Assembly: GCA_963849635.1 (NCBI GenBank)
Contig: CAWKIA010000038.1
Span: forward strand, 124,001-188,000
DNA: 64,000 nucleotides
DNA from: CAVRUD01 sp963849635
GTDB taxonomy: Bacteria > Chloroflexota > Chloroflexia > Thermomicrobiales > UBA6265
Direction of reading: 5' to 3'
Positions 7,987 to 16,808 of the stretch are shown here, piece by piece. The translations under genes were made by a program, and so were the position numbers. The notes below the pieces were generated by a model. It ran no database searches, had not been told where the DNA came from, and saw only the letters and a list, made by a program, of their open reading frames with translations. Each line of letters opens with the position of its first letter. Within the stretch, counting starts at the first letter, position 1.

Positions 7987-8910
7987 CTAGCTGGTTGCGG
8001 CGACGGCGGTCAGGATGACGTCGGCGACGGACTGAGCGTGCGAGATCATGACCACGTGCGAGCCGTCGATCTCGACGATCTCGGCCCCGGCGCGCTCCGC
8101 CATAAAGCGCTCTGTGGCCGGCCCGATCGCCAGGTCGCTGGGGGAGATGACCGCCCAGGAGGGTAGGCTCTTCCAGCCGACCGGTCCGGAGACATCCCCA
8201 AAAGCCAGAGCGGAAACCGGCCGTTGGCTGTTGGCCAGGATCACTGCCTGGTCCGCGGGCAGATCGGCGGCAAAGACCGCGGGGAACGACGCAGGGTCGA
8301 CGTAGAATTCGGTTCCGGGCTCGTCGGCGCTGCCGTTTGGATACTGGACTGGCCGCAGCGCGGGCCCGAGGAGGCTGTCGGTGGCCTGCTCTGCGATGCC
8401 CTGCAGCGTCTCCCCTTCGTCCGGAAGGAAGGCGGCGACGTAGACCAGGCCCACCACGTTGGCGGCCTGAGGCGCCGCGTTGCTGATCACCGCGCCGCCG
8501 TAGGAGTGGCCGACGAGAAGGACAGGGCCAGGGATCTGGCTGACGACGCTCGCGACATATGCGGAATCCGCGGTGAGGCCGCGGAGCGGGTTTGCGGGTG
8601 CCTGCACCTTGACTCCGGCGTCCTGGAGCGCGGAAACCACGCCCGCCCAGCTGGAACCGTCGGCGAAGGCGCCGTGGACCAGCACAACGGTCGGGCCATC
8701 GGTATCGATACGGGATGCATCCGCGGTTGCTTGAGACATGATCTCTCCTTGCGGCGATGAGGCTTCAACCGGGCTGCTCCCGCCTACACGGGAACCAGTG
8801 ACAACGGCGGAGGCGAGTGCCCCCACACCAAGGACGCCGCCAATCGCGCCGCGTCGCGAAATCTGACGTTTGAGCGGTCCGCCAAAGCGAACATAGGTGG
8901 ATTGGGTCAT
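7987..8910 (-). CDS. Secreted alpha/beta hydrolase with twin-arginine leader
   Basis: Predicted exported hydrolase of 307 residues. The N-terminus has SRRGAIGGVLGVGALASAVV, a twin-arginine motif followed by a hydrophobic stretch. The enzyme part contains VVLVHGAFADGSSW, the nucleophile elbow GHSYGGAV, and a late His in DGSHVVMISHAQ, typical of small alpha/beta hydrolases related to salicylate esterase and MhpC-like proteins. The ATG at 8910 follows AAGGAG. Its substrate is unknown. It lies 79 bases upstream of the epoxide hydrolase on the same strand. Confidence 0.87.
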   Translation of the reverse strand: MTQSTYVRFGGPLKRQISRRGAIGGVLGVGALASAVVTGSRVGGSSPVEASSPQGEIMSQATADASRIDTDGPTVVLVHGAFADGSSWAGVVSALQDAGVKVQAPANPLRGLTADSAYVASVVSQIPGPVLLVGHSYGGAVISNAAPQAANVVGLVYVAAFLPDEGETLQGIAEQATDSLLGPALRPVQYPNGSADEPGTEFYVDPASFPAVFAADLPADQAVILANSQRPVSALAFGDVSGPVGWKSLPSWAVISPSDLAIGPATERFMAERAGAEIVEIDGSHVVMISHAQSVADVILTAVAATS

Positions 8911-9256
8911 GGAGACTCCTTGTGGTGAGGTGAACCGAAGTCGCGTCCCCAGGTCCGTACTGGAAGAGAGGACGTGAACGGGGGCCGTTTCACTCGGCAC
9001 CACCACCCAAGGTCGACTACGTGCTCACGCACTTGACTGACGTGGGCTCGTGAGTTCGTGGGCCCCGGTGGCTTCGAATGGTTCCCCGACAACGCCAACC
9101 TTATGCCTCGGAGGCGGGGCGCTCCTTCCGGGGAACCACCCAATTGCCTGGCGGGGTCCTCGCCCTCGGTAAGGGGAACCCGCCACGCTCGCGCGCCGGT
9201 GACGGCCGCGAGGAAATCTGTTTGGGATCTATGGGGTCAACAGACCAGAACGGTGG
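8911..9256. other. Intergenic region without a recognised gene
   Basis: About 345 bases between two minus-strand genes. It should carry the promoter of the secreted hydrolase and the end of the LuxR-type gene. Short ORFs here have no recognisable protein and I see no convincing terminator or RNA. Confidence 0.4.
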
Positions 9257-9910
9257 CTACGCCTCGTGCTCGGCTATGTCGCCAAGACCATGGCGCAGGG
9301 CGAAGGCGGTTGCTTCACTACGTCGCTCGACCTCGATCTTCCGATAGAGACCGGTGATGTGCCGCTCGACCGTTCGCTCGCTGAGCCACAGGACTCCGGC
9401 GATTTCCCTGTTGCTCAGGCCCTGCGCAAGCAGGCCCAGCACTTCGGCTTCGCGCCGGGACAACGGTGTGGGAATCGCGAGGGGCATGAGCTTGACCTGG
9501 GGTCTCAATCCATCTCCGGCGTCCGTCTCTGGATCGTCCTCTACATCGGCGCGCGCCGATGGTCGGTCCGGCTCGGTGGCGAGGGCGTGGGACAGGTTCG
9601 CAAGCTCCGTGAACGCCGCGACCGCCGCCGTCAATTCTTGAGAATAACCCTCCAGGAACGCATTTCTGCGCCGCAGTGCCTCCTCGGCGGCGACCCGGGC
9701 GGCCCGCTCGTCGGCGAGGCGCCGGGCCAAATGGATCGCGATCGTTGCCTGGCCGACGGCGACGCGGAGGAGGTACAGCTCGATTTCGGTCGGAAAGTCG
9801 GCCCTACGTGCGCTGACCAGGACGACCCCTTCTTCCCCCGGAAGTGCAGGCGACATGCGGGTGACGCGGACAGCACCTTCACCCGACGGCATGACGACTG
9901 ATACCGTCAC
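9257..9910 (-). CDS. GAF-LuxR regulator, C-terminal part with LuxR HTH (split by frameshift)
   Basis: Cytoplasmic transcription regulator. The first third continues a GAF-like domain (EEGVVLVSARRADFPTE, then LLRVAVGQATIAIH), followed by a coiled, Ala/Arg-rich linker. The C-terminus is a clear LuxR helix-turn-helix, with LSRREAEVLGLLAQGLSNRE and LSERTVERHITGLYRKI. The true N-terminus is in the ORF at 9907-10254 and a single indel near 9915-9940 separates them. Reading across, SREGREQGAVTVSVVM supplies the bridge in this frame. It may be a sequencing error. Confidence 0.85.
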   Translation of the reverse strand: MTVSVVMPSGEGAVRVTRMSPALPGEEGVVLVSARRADFPTEIELYLLRVAVGQATIAIHLARRLADERAARVAAEEALRRRNAFLEGYSQELTAAVAAFTELANLSHALATEPDRPSARADVEDDPETDAGDGLRPQVKLMPLAIPTPLSRREAEVLGLLAQGLSNREIAGVLWLSERTVERHITGLYRKIEVERRSEATAFALRHGLGDIAEHEA

Positions 9911-10254
9911 CGCCCCCTGTTCACGCCCTTCGCGGCTGACAGTACCGACCCCAACTCAATGGGTACCTTGGGGCCATCTGGCCGCCAGCGCCTGAGCGCG
10001 AGTCCTCCCTGGGGATCATCGAATCGCACGTATGCACTCTTCAGGCCGAGCACTCCAAATAGGACACCGAGTAGCCCCGTGGCGATAGTGGAAGGGTTTT
10101 GGTCGAACCACATGGCCGGCAGCGCCGTCAGCGCGGCAAGATCGCGCAACCCTCGACGGGAGACCGCTAAGGCGTCGATCCCTTCCTGAATGAACGCGTT
10201 CGCTTCCTCACCGTTCGCCGAGACCTCGTCAGGCATCCGTGGCTTGGCGGTCAC
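9907..10254 (-). CDS. GAF-LuxR regulator, N-terminal part (split by frameshift)
   Basis: N-terminal part of the regulator that continues in 9257-9910. It begins with GTG, has a helical opening (NAFIQEGIDALAVSRRGLRD) and the start of a GAF sensor domain (LLGVLFGVLGLKSAYVRFDD). The frame ends in VNRGR just where the next frame takes over. Its start overlaps the end of the MEDS gene by 26 bases, so the two are translationally coupled and likely work as a sensor and regulator pair. Confidence 0.8.
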   Translation of the reverse strand: MTAKPRMPDEVSANGEEANAFIQEGIDALAVSRRGLRDLAALTALPAMWFDQNPSTIATGLLGVLFGVLGLKSAYVRFDDPQGGLALRRWRPDGPKVPIELGSVLSAAKGVNRGR

Positions 10255-10873
10255 GCGACCTCAACTCTTCCAAGAACGCCTCTGCTGGCACGAAGTAGGG
10301 ATTCACCTGCAGTACACCCCCGATCAGGGCCATGGGGTGGGTACGCAGAACGTCGATCAGAACGTCGCTGCCAAACTTGGCGATGTCGTAGACGCAGATC
10401 ACGATGTGCTCGTGTTTGGGATAGACGGAATTCGCCCGCGCTTCGTACTCGAGCATCACGCGGCTAAAATCCTGCTCTTCAACCGCCCAGCCCATGTTTG
10501 CGACCACCCGGACCCGAGGAGATCGCGAACTACCGAGATACCCGTCGAGGAGACCGAGCATCGCGGTCTGGTCGAACTGGCCGCCTCGGAGGTATGTCTC
10601 CGACCACGTATGCACCTCGCACGTTCGCTGCTCGAGCAGCGTGGGCATGTCGTGTCCGAGGTGCCCGAGGCGACGGACCAGGGTCGCCCGTTCCAAGGGA
10701 TCGAGGATGTAGACGACCTTGTCTCCGTTCACCAACCCGTCGCTCACGAAGCGGTCGAGAATGAGATGTTCCTCGTCCCGGCTGTTGACGAACGCGCAGA
10801 CGTGCCGGTACGGGTCCAGCGTCCCACCCGCAAAGGAAACGGGAGCGATGACCTCGGAGTCTAGATCGGTCAT
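10229..10873 (-). CDS. MEDS domain protein (DcmR-like sensor)
   Basis: A 214-residue protein made of a MEDS domain (methanogen/methylotroph, DcmR sensory), a RecA-like sensor module. Recognisable parts are HVCAFVNSRDEEHLILDRF, DGLVNGDKVVYILD, HTWSETYLRGGQFDQ and HEHIVICVYDIAKF. In the family these modules sense hydrocarbon-derived ligands and accompany regulators or kinases. The ATG at 10873 follows AAAGGA. It overlaps the start of the GAF-LuxR gene, so the MEDS part is encoded separately but in the same transcript. Confidence 0.88.
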   Translation of the reverse strand: MTDLDSEVIAPVSFAGGTLDPYRHVCAFVNSRDEEHLILDRFVSDGLVNGDKVVYILDPLERATLVRRLGHLGHDMPTLLEQRTCEVHTWSETYLRGGQFDQTAMLGLLDGYLGSSRSPRVRVVANMGWAVEEQDFSRVMLEYEARANSVYPKHEHIVICVYDIAKFGSDVLIDVLRTHPMALIGGVLQVNPYFVPAEAFLEELRSRDRQATDA

Positions 10874-11337
10874 ACCATTCCTTTGAACGGGCGGCGAGTC
10901 GACGTTGGGGGAAACGTGATTCGCTCGTAGATGGTGAACACAAGCTACAGTGCGAGCCCGCCGAGCCGGCCAGAGCCAGGGCAGTCCATGGGTCTGCCCA
11001 CGTCGGTCGCGCCCACGGGTGCCGCGCTAAGGCGAATAAGCGAAGAAAAACGACGTCCCTCGCCTGACCTTGTGCGATCGAAGTGACGTCCACTCTAAAC
11101 CAAACCCCACTTCTGTCAATCAGATGTCTCATTAATTTGAAGATTGCGACAAACAAGCCAGGGACGGTTTGCAGCTCGGCGTCGAGTTCGGTCAACGTCG
11201 CGGACATGGGAGCCCTCTCTCGACGGTGTCGTGTGGGATCGAAGAAAACGGTGCGGTGGGTGACCGCGGCTGCCCGTGTGCCGCGGTCGCCCTGGCGTTG
11301 GGTGGGGCGCTTCCGTTAGCCCTGACTGGGTACGCCA
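10874..11337. other. Intergenic region upstream of the MEDS/LuxR pair
   Basis: About 460 bases without a convincing gene. Around 11085-11165 the sequence is clearly more AT-rich than its surroundings and probably holds the promoter of the minus-strand MEDS/LuxR operon. A minus-strand frame starting at 11207 encodes MSATLTELDAELQTVPG and about 20 more plausible residues before degenerating, so a small decayed gene cannot be excluded. Confidence 0.35.
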
Positions 11338-11748
11338 CTACGCTATTGGGGTCGGATCCTCAGGCCCTCGCATGATCCGCTCAACATGCTCCATCTCCAG
11401 GCGGGCCATAAGCCTCTGTCCAGGGCTCAAGGCAGGATCATCGAGTGTTGCCTGAAGCTCCTCCATCGACAGTCCCAACGTGCGATTAGTCCCGTGCGCC
11501 ACAAAATCGAATAAATCCCTGATCCGGTGCGTCTGCGTCAGGACACGCCGGAGCCCGAACTTGATGCCCGCGACGATGAGGCATGCGATGCCAAGGTCGT
11601 AGGGGAGCTCGGCCGCCCAGTCATCCTTGCCGAGGCCCCCCGACGCAAGGATGAGCGCGATGCCTACCGCGGCGATGGTGACGACTTCTCTAAGCCCTCG
11701 CTGCATCTCAGCCATCGATTTGCCCCGGTCTTGCTGCACGGCGTCCAT
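11338..11748 (-). CDS. Hypothetical small membrane protein
   Basis: A 136-residue protein of unknown function. Two hydrophobic segments (VVTIAAVGIALILASGG and LPYDLGIACLIVAGIKFGL) suggest two membrane helices. A charged, soluble C-terminus follows, containing TLGLSMEELQATLDDPALSP and a Met/Glu-rich helix. The ATG at 11748 has an upstream AGGA and is preferred to the very long frame starting at 12312, whose remainder overlaps real genes. It is the last gene of a minus-strand run. Confidence 0.65.
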   Translation of the reverse strand: MDAVQQDRGKSMAEMQRGLREVVTIAAVGIALILASGGLGKDDWAAELPYDLGIACLIVAGIKFGLRRVLTQTHRIRDLFDFVAHGTNRTLGLSMEELQATLDDPALSPGQRLMARLEMEHVERIMRGPEDPTPIA

Positions 11749-11804
11749 GTCGTTCCTCGCACTTCCCGGCTCCAAACGTCTGCCGCGCGGGACGGAACCC
11801 TCGT

Positions 11805-12077
11805 CTACCGCGACGGCCCCAGGTAGACCTCGTCGACGTAGCACCAGATCCAGTCCTCGCCCCGCTCGAAGGACCGGATGATCGGGTGGCCGGTGGCGTG
11901 GAAGTGCTTGGTCGCGTGCTGATTCTTGGAGTCGTCGCAGCAGCCGACATGACCGCAGATCAGGCAGAGCCGCAGGTGGACCCAGGTGTCGCCGATCTGC
12001 AGGCACTCCTCGCAGCCGTCGGGCGTCCGCGGGACGACGTCGCGGATCTGGTCGAGGTGGGTGCAGGGCACGCTCAT
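11805..12077 (-). CDS. UBP-type zinc finger protein
   Basis: A 90-residue stand-alone UBP-type zinc finger. Cys and His ligands are spread through CEECLQIGDTWVHLRLCLIC, GHVGCCDDSKNQHATKHF and HATGHPI, which is the family pattern. In eukaryotes this finger binds the ubiquitin C-terminus; bacterial stand-alone copies are common in high-GC Gram-positives and Chloroflexota and their role is unknown. Its ATG overlaps the TGA of the DUF5996 gene in an ATGA arrangement, so translation is coupled. Confidence 0.92.
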   Translation of the reverse strand: MSVPCTHLDQIRDVVPRTPDGCEECLQIGDTWVHLRLCLICGHVGCCDDSKNQHATKHFHATGHPIIRSFERGEDWIWCYVDEVYLGPSR

Positions 12078-13018
12078 CGGGGCGCTCCTGTCGGCGGGGT
12101 GCGTTCGAGCGCCTGGCGGTCCCAGCCGGCCAGGGTCGCCGCCGCCCGGTAGGAGCTTTCGAAGAAGTGGAGGATCGCCACGTCGGGGGCGGCGGCACGG
12201 CGGACGTCGTCGTATCGCAGCAAGAACTCGCCCAGACCAGGGTCGTAGCGGGCCGCGTCGGGGCGGACAGCCGCCTCCGTGAACCCCGACGGCGCGGGGT
12301 AGACGTAGGCATAGAACGCCGGCTCCCCGAGCTCGAATCCGGTCATCGTCGCGTTGCCGGGCCAGAAGCCGCAGGCGAAGTTCTCCTGGGTCTCGGCAAT
12401 TTGCAGGAAGTACGGCGCTCCAACCGGCGGGGCGGCAGGCCGCCCCGAGTAGCGAGTCGCGGTCAGGTCGAACGAACCCCAGAAGAAGTTGACCGGGCTG
12501 CTCTTGCCGACGAACGGGGTACGGAAGCGCTGGAGGACCTGCTCGGCCCGGAGCATGATCCGCCACCAGCGCTCGACCGGCTCCGGGTCGTAGGAGGCAT
12601 GGCCGGTGTCCATGTCGAAGGAGATCGGGTTCGGGATCTCGACCGGCAGCGGGTTGACCGCCACCGCGATGCCCAGTGCACTGAGCGTCGCCAGGAACTC
12701 AGCGTAGAAGGCGGCCACCGTCCGCGGGATCAGCGGGATCGCCCGGGTCCGCCCGTCGCTGGCGCGGACGAAGAGAGCGTGGTCGACGAAGTCGAAGTCG
12801 GCCGCGAACGCCCCGTCGCCGGCCGGGATCGGGCCGGTGGTCAGGCCGCGCGGGGTGATAGCGAAGGCGACGTTCCACCACTCGTTGAGGAAGGGCGTCA
12901 ACTCCAGCTTGACCTTCCCCACGACCTGGGTCCACAGGTGGAGTGTCTCCTGCGTCTCCCGCCATTCCTCCAGTGGCAACGCCGGCCAGGTTTCGGGTGT
13001 CCGCTCCATGACGGCCAT
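12074..13018 (-). CDS. DUF5996 family protein
   Basis: A 314-residue soluble protein of a family of unknown function. It opens with TWPALPLEEWRETQETLHLW and VVGKVKLELTPFLNEWWNV, both characteristic of DUF5996, and has Trp/Phe-rich conserved parts (SSPVNFFWGSFDLTATRYSG and ENFACGFWPGN). There is no signal peptide. It is coupled to the UBP zinc-finger gene by a 4-base overlap, so the two probably form an operon. Confidence 0.88.
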   Translation of the reverse strand: MAVMERTPETWPALPLEEWRETQETLHLWTQVVGKVKLELTPFLNEWWNVAFAITPRGLTTGPIPAGDGAFAADFDFVDHALFVRASDGRTRAIPLIPRTVAAFYAEFLATLSALGIAVAVNPLPVEIPNPISFDMDTGHASYDPEPVERWWRIMLRAEQVLQRFRTPFVGKSSPVNFFWGSFDLTATRYSGRPAAPPVGAPYFLQIAETQENFACGFWPGNATMTGFELGEPAFYAYVYPAPSGFTEAAVRPDAARYDPGLGEFLLRYDDVRRAAAPDVAILHFFESSYRAAATLAGWDRQALERTPPTGAPR

Positions 13019-13114
13019 GGCCGCCCTCCTTTCGAGTGTGGCGGCAGGCGCGCCCGTCTGAGCGCACCCACCCTTGCGAAGCGTGCGGCGGCGGCCGGGT
13101 CGGCGGTGCCCCGC

Positions 13115-13396
13115 TCACGCTGTCGCCGCGTCGAGCCGCAACAGGCGTGCTCCCCGCAGATCGAGCCAGTGGCGGCGCCGGGTCCGGGCCACCCGGATGA
13201 CGGCGGTATCGCACTTCGCGCAGCGGAGGATGGCGCCCATCTCGTGCCCGTAGCGCATCAACTCTCCCACCGCGGCGACCGTGCCGCATCCGGTACAGGT
13301 CACCTCCGCCGTCGTCATCTCCACCCGGAATACTTCGGCCAGCAGGCCGGCCGCGGCGTTGCCGTCGAGCCGGAGGTCGGCGTCTTCCATTGTCAT
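13115..13396 (-). CDS. DUF6510 family zinc-ribbon protein
   Basis: A 93-residue protein with an LDGNAAAGLLAEVF opening and two CxxC knuckles (CTGCG and CAKCD) spaced like a zinc ribbon, ending HWLDLRGARLLRLD. This matches DUF6510, whose members lie beside sulfite-oxidase-like and ferredoxin-reductase-like genes, as here. The role is unknown; a part in electron transfer or cofactor handling is only an inference from position. The ATG at 13396 is preceded by GGAGG. Confidence 0.85.
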   Translation of the reverse strand: MTMEDADLRLDGNAAAGLLAEVFRVEMTTAEVTCTGCGTVAAVGELMRYGHEMGAILRCAKCDTAVIRVARTRRRHWLDLRGARLLRLDAATA

Positions 13397-13409
13397 GACG
13401 ATCCCTCCA

Positions 13410-14160
13410 TTAGCTACCCGTGGGGCCGAACCGCTCCGTCTTGACTCGGGCCGGCTCGTGCCCGAGCCCCACCAGGGCCGAGGCCACCGCCTCCACCAAC
13501 CGCGTCGGCCCGCAGACGTAGGACGAGCGGACGGGCGGCGGGCGGCCAGGCCACCTCGGCCAGCATCGCCTCGTCGATCCGGCGCCCGTACCCGGTCCAG
13601 CTCGGTGGCTGGGCGCGGGTGAGCGTGTGGACCACCTCGAGCGTCTTGTCGGCGGCGAGACGGGCCAGCTCCTCGCGGTAGATGATTTCCTCGAAGGACC
13701 GCGAGGAGGAGAGCAGGCGGGTTGGGATGTGGCTGCCGACCGCGGCGCGGTGGCGGAGCATCGCCATCAGCGGCGCCACCCCCGACCCGCCGCCGACGAG
13801 CAGCAGCGGACCGCCGTCCGTCGGATCCCAGGCGAAGTAGCCACCGATCGGACCGCGCAGCTCGAGCTTGTCGCCAGGCCGCAACGCATCGGTCAGGTAC
13901 GGCGAGACCTCACCGTCCTCCAACCGATCGACCGTCAACTCGACCCGCTCGCCGTCCGGCGCCGAGGCGATCGAATAGCTCCGTTGCGCCTGATACCCGT
14001 CGTCGGCGGTCAGCCGCACGTCCACGTGCTGGCCCGGCCGGTGTCCAGGCCACCCCGGCACGTCGAGCACCAGGCTCTTCGTCCGGGGCGTCTCGACGAT
14101 GATCTCGACAACGTTGGCGAGCACCCAATTCAGTCGCCCCAGTACCGCTGTTCCTGCCAT
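13410..14160 (-). CDS. FAD-binding ferredoxin reductase-type oxidoreductase, C-terminus frameshifted
   Basis: Cytoplasmic flavoprotein of the ferredoxin-NADP reductase fold. RSYSIASAP is the FAD-binding RxYSxxS motif, GGYFAWDP follows, and GGGSGVAPLMAM is the nucleotide-binding loop. The frame is broken near 13540. The adjacent frame supplies SSYVCGPTRLVEAVASALV and ends VKTERFGPTGS with TAA at 13410-13412. It overlaps the upstream molybdopterin enzyme gene by 31 bases, so it most likely passes electrons to or from that enzyme. Confidence 0.87.
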
Positions 14161-14741
14161 GGGTCACCATAGTTGTGGTAGCCGAGCTCTTCCCAGAACC
14201 CGGGCCGATCGTCGAGGCTCAGCTCGAGCCCACGGATCCACTTGGCGCTCTTCCAGAAGTAGAGGTGCGGCACCAGCAACCGCGCCGGCCCGCCGTGCTC
14301 CGGCGCCAGCGGCTCCCCGTCGTACCCGAACGCGATCCAGGCCTTGCCGCCGGTGACGTCCTCGAGCGGCAGGTTCGTCGTGTAGCCGCCGTCGCAGTGG
14401 GCGATCAGGTAGTCCGCGCTCGTCTCGACCCCGTCGAGCAGCGTGTCGAGCGAGACGCCCTCCCAGACCGTGTCGAACTTCGACCACTTGGTGACGCAGT
14501 GGATGTCGACGGTGACCGTCTCCCGTGGCAGCGCCTGGAACTCCTGCCACGTCCACCGCCGGGGCGGGTCCACCTCCCCGATCAATCGCAGGTCCCACTG
14601 GTCGAGCCGGGTACGCGGCGTGGGCCCGGCGGAGAGCACCGGGAAGTCCGCTTCCGGATACTGCCCCGGGGGCAGACGCCCCTCCAACTCCGGGTACCGA
14701 CGGCGACCGCGAAACGCGCGCGAAATGAATCCTTCTGCCAT
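14130..14741 (-). CDS. Sulfite oxidase-like molybdopterin oxidoreductase
   Basis: Molybdopterin-binding catalytic domain of the sulfite oxidase family, about 203 residues, without a heme or dimerisation domain. It contains VDIHCVTKWSKFDTVWEGV, in which the Cys is the expected molybdenum ligand, followed by AHCDGGYTTNLPLED and PEHGGPARLLVPHLYFWKSA. No export leader is seen, which separates it from periplasmic MsrP. It overlaps the ferredoxin-reductase-like gene, its presumed partner. The ATG at 14741 is preferred to the upstream ATG at 14777. Confidence 0.9.
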   Translation of the reverse strand: MAEGFISRAFRGRRRYPELEGRLPPGQYPEADFPVLSAGPTPRTRLDQWDLRLIGEVDPPRRWTWQEFQALPRETVTVDIHCVTKWSKFDTVWEGVSLDTLLDGVETSADYLIAHCDGGYTTNLPLEDVTGGKAWIAFGYDGEPLAPEHGGPARLLVPHLYFWKSAKWIRGLELSLDDRPGFWEELGYHNYGDPWQEQRYWGD

Positions 14742-14789
14742 GGTGAAACCCTCCGGCTTCGGTCGTGAGCCAATCACCGCCTTGTCGAT

Positions 14790-15012
14790 TCATGGCTGGT
14801 CAGGACGGTCATCTCCTCTTGGTGCGGAAAACCAGTCCCAGATCCGGTTGCCCGTGCCGCGGTCGAGTCCGTAGCTTGCGACGTGCTCGTCGAACGACGG
14901 GCGGTCGCCGTCGTCGAACTGCTGGAAGAGCTCGTTCATCTGCGTGGTGGTCAGGTGGTTGAGCACCGCAGGGTGCTCGGTCGCGCAGCGTGTCCAAGGT
15001 GGTCCTCCTCAT
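14790..15012 (-). CDS. Small hypothetical protein, probably one frameshift
   Basis: Reading the minus strand from ATG 15012 gives MRRTTLDTLRD. After a one-base shift near 14980 the neighbouring frame gives EHPAVLNHLTTTQMNELFQQ and then ASYGLDRGTGNRIWDWFSAP, ending TGA at 14790-14792. The total length is not a multiple of three, as expected for one indel. The shifted frame looks like real protein, with regular Asp/Phe/Trp content, but I do not recognise the family. Confidence 0.45.
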
Positions 15013-15078
15013 CTAACGTCGAGTAACTCTTGCGCCGGTGAAGACGGGTACCACAGATCTGCCCTGCGGTTGCCGCTA

Positions 15079-15648
15079 TTACTGGCGGGTCGCCTCGACA
15101 TCGATGGTGATCTTGATCTCGTCGCCGACCACGACGCCGCCCGTCTCGAGCGCCACGTTCCACGTCAAGCCGAAGTCCTTGCGGTTGATCTTCGTGGTCG
15201 CCTCGAAGCCGATCACCTCGGCGCCCGACGGGCTGGTGCCGCGACCGGTCTGCTCGGCCTCCAACACCACCCGCCGCGTCACCCCGCGGATCGTGAGGTC
15301 ACCGACGATCCGGAACGCGTCGCCGCGCCCCGGTTCGACGCGGGTACTGCGGAACGTGATGGTCGGGAAGCGCTCGACGTCGAGGAAGTCGGCCGAGCGC
15401 AGGTGCGCGTCTCGCCGCTCCTCGTGGGTGTCGATCGTCGCCGCATCGATCTCGACATCGACGCTCGAGCCGGCGAGGTGCTGCTCGTCGAGCGTGATCG
15501 TGCCGCTCACGTCACCGAAGCGGCCCTTGACGGTCGAGACCACGAGGTGCCGGACGGCGAATTGGACGTGCGAGTGCGCCGGGTCGATCGCCCAGGTACT
15601 GCGCGTCGCCATCGCGGTCGTCGAGGTTTGGTGAGTTTGGGTTTCCAT
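15079..15648 (-). CDS. YceI family protein
   Basis: YceI-like lipocalin-fold protein of 189 residues. It has the typical WAIDPAHSHVQFAVRHL opening, VKGRFGDVSGTITLDE, LRSADFLDVERFPTITFRST and LTIRGVTRRVVLEAE, and the ending FGLTWNVALETGGVVVGDEI. Family members bind polyisoprenoid-like lipids; many are periplasmic, but this one has no signal peptide, as is common in actinobacteria and Chloroflexota. The ATG at 15648 follows GGAGGA. Confidence 0.93.
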   Translation of the reverse strand: METQTHQTSTTAMATRSTWAIDPAHSHVQFAVRHLVVSTVKGRFGDVSGTITLDEQHLAGSSVDVEIDAATIDTHEERRDAHLRSADFLDVERFPTITFRSTRVEPGRGDAFRIVGDLTIRGVTRRVVLEAEQTGRGTSPSGAEVIGFEATTKINRKDFGLTWNVALETGGVVVGDEIKITIDVEATRQ

Positions 15649-15777
15649 GGCTTGTCTGTTCCTCCATCGATTGACTCCGGTCACCATGACCGCTGTCTCG
15701 CGACAATCGGCAGCGCCACGGCACGATCTGTCTTTGCGGCCGCCAGTGCGGGCCGCCACTTGGATCGGCGGTCTTCT

Positions 15778-16780
15778 CTACGGGGCCGCTGAGGGACAAC
15801 ATTGACTGTCCAGGCGCCGCAGACGCCGGCGGCGGGGTGACGACGTCTGCCCGTCCACGATCAGCACGACCTTTCCCGGGCCGTGGTGGGAGCGGCCGGG
15901 CCGTAGGCCCCGCGCCCTTCGGCCAGGGGGACGATGGCCGACACGATCGCGCGCAGCTGCCCGCCGTCGAACAGCCGGGCCAGCTCGACGAGTTGCTCCC
16001 GGTCCGGGCGGACGACGAACCAGATCGCCCGTTGCCCGTCTGCTCCGTCCCGGTCCGGCGGCCGCGGGACGGCGATCGACACGAGCCGGCCCCCCGGGCG
16101 GAGCACGCGCCACGACCGCTCCCAGGTGTCGCCGCCGACCGTGTCGAGGACGACGTCGACGTCGGCCAGGACGTCCTCGAAGCGCTGAGACCGGTAGTCG
16201 ACCACCTCGTCGGCACCCAGCTCCCGGAGGAGGTCGGCATCTCGCGCCGAGGCCGTCGTCGCCACGGAGGCGCCGCGCCAGCGGGCAAGCTGGACCGCGA
16301 ACGCGCCGACGCCGCCGGCTCCGCCGTGGACCAGCACCCGTGGCCGGGCCGAAGGCCCCGTGGTCGAAGAGGGCCTGCCAGGCCGTCAGTGCCGATAGCG
16401 GCGCGGCCGCGGCCTCGGCGAAACGTGAGCGCGGCCGGCTTCGGGGCGAGGTCGGCGGCGCGCACGGCCACGTGCTCGGCGTCGGCCCCGTCGCGGTGGG
16501 GGCTGATCATACCCGTACACGGCGTCGCCAACGGACACGCCAACCGCCGCCGGTCCGACTCCTCGACGACACCCGCCACCTCGTGCCCAGGGACGATTGG
16601 CGCCAGTCGCGGCGAGCCATCGTGTTCCAGCCACGTACTGGGCCAGTCGAGCTCGGTCGGGCTGACGCCACTAGCGTAGACGCGCACCAGGGCGTCGTCG
16701 GGCGAGAGAGACGGAAAGGGGGCTTCCTGGTAGACCAGTCCGCGAGGGTCGTCCTTAGCATAGGCGAGTAGGGCGCGCAT
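15778..16780 (-). pseudogene. NADPH:quinone reductase-like dehydrogenase with several frameshifts
   Basis: Pieces of one zinc-independent medium-chain dehydrogenase appear in three frames. From ATG 16780 the N-terminus reads MRALLAYAKDDPRGLVYQE and LAPIVPGHEVAGVVEE. A middle part near 16500 has VGDAVYGYDQ. The nucleotide-binding part at 15861-16337 reads VHGGAGGVGAFAVQLARWRG and LGADEVVDYRSQRFEDVL, and the end near 15850 reads GKVVLIVDG. At least three indels are needed to join them. It is either a pseudogene or an error-rich stretch. Confidence 0.75.
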
Positions 16781-16808
16781 GGAACGTCTCCTTTCCAAGT
16801 GACCGCGC

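Noticed and set aside
10530..11207. 225-residue minus-strand ORF reaching past the MEDS gene
   Set aside because: Its first 35 residues look plausible but the rest is out-of-frame shadow of the MEDS gene; only the start might be a small relic.
12167..13444. 425-residue plus-strand ORF opposite DUF5996 and DUF6510
   Set aside because: Antisense of recognised genes, low-complexity composition, no motif.
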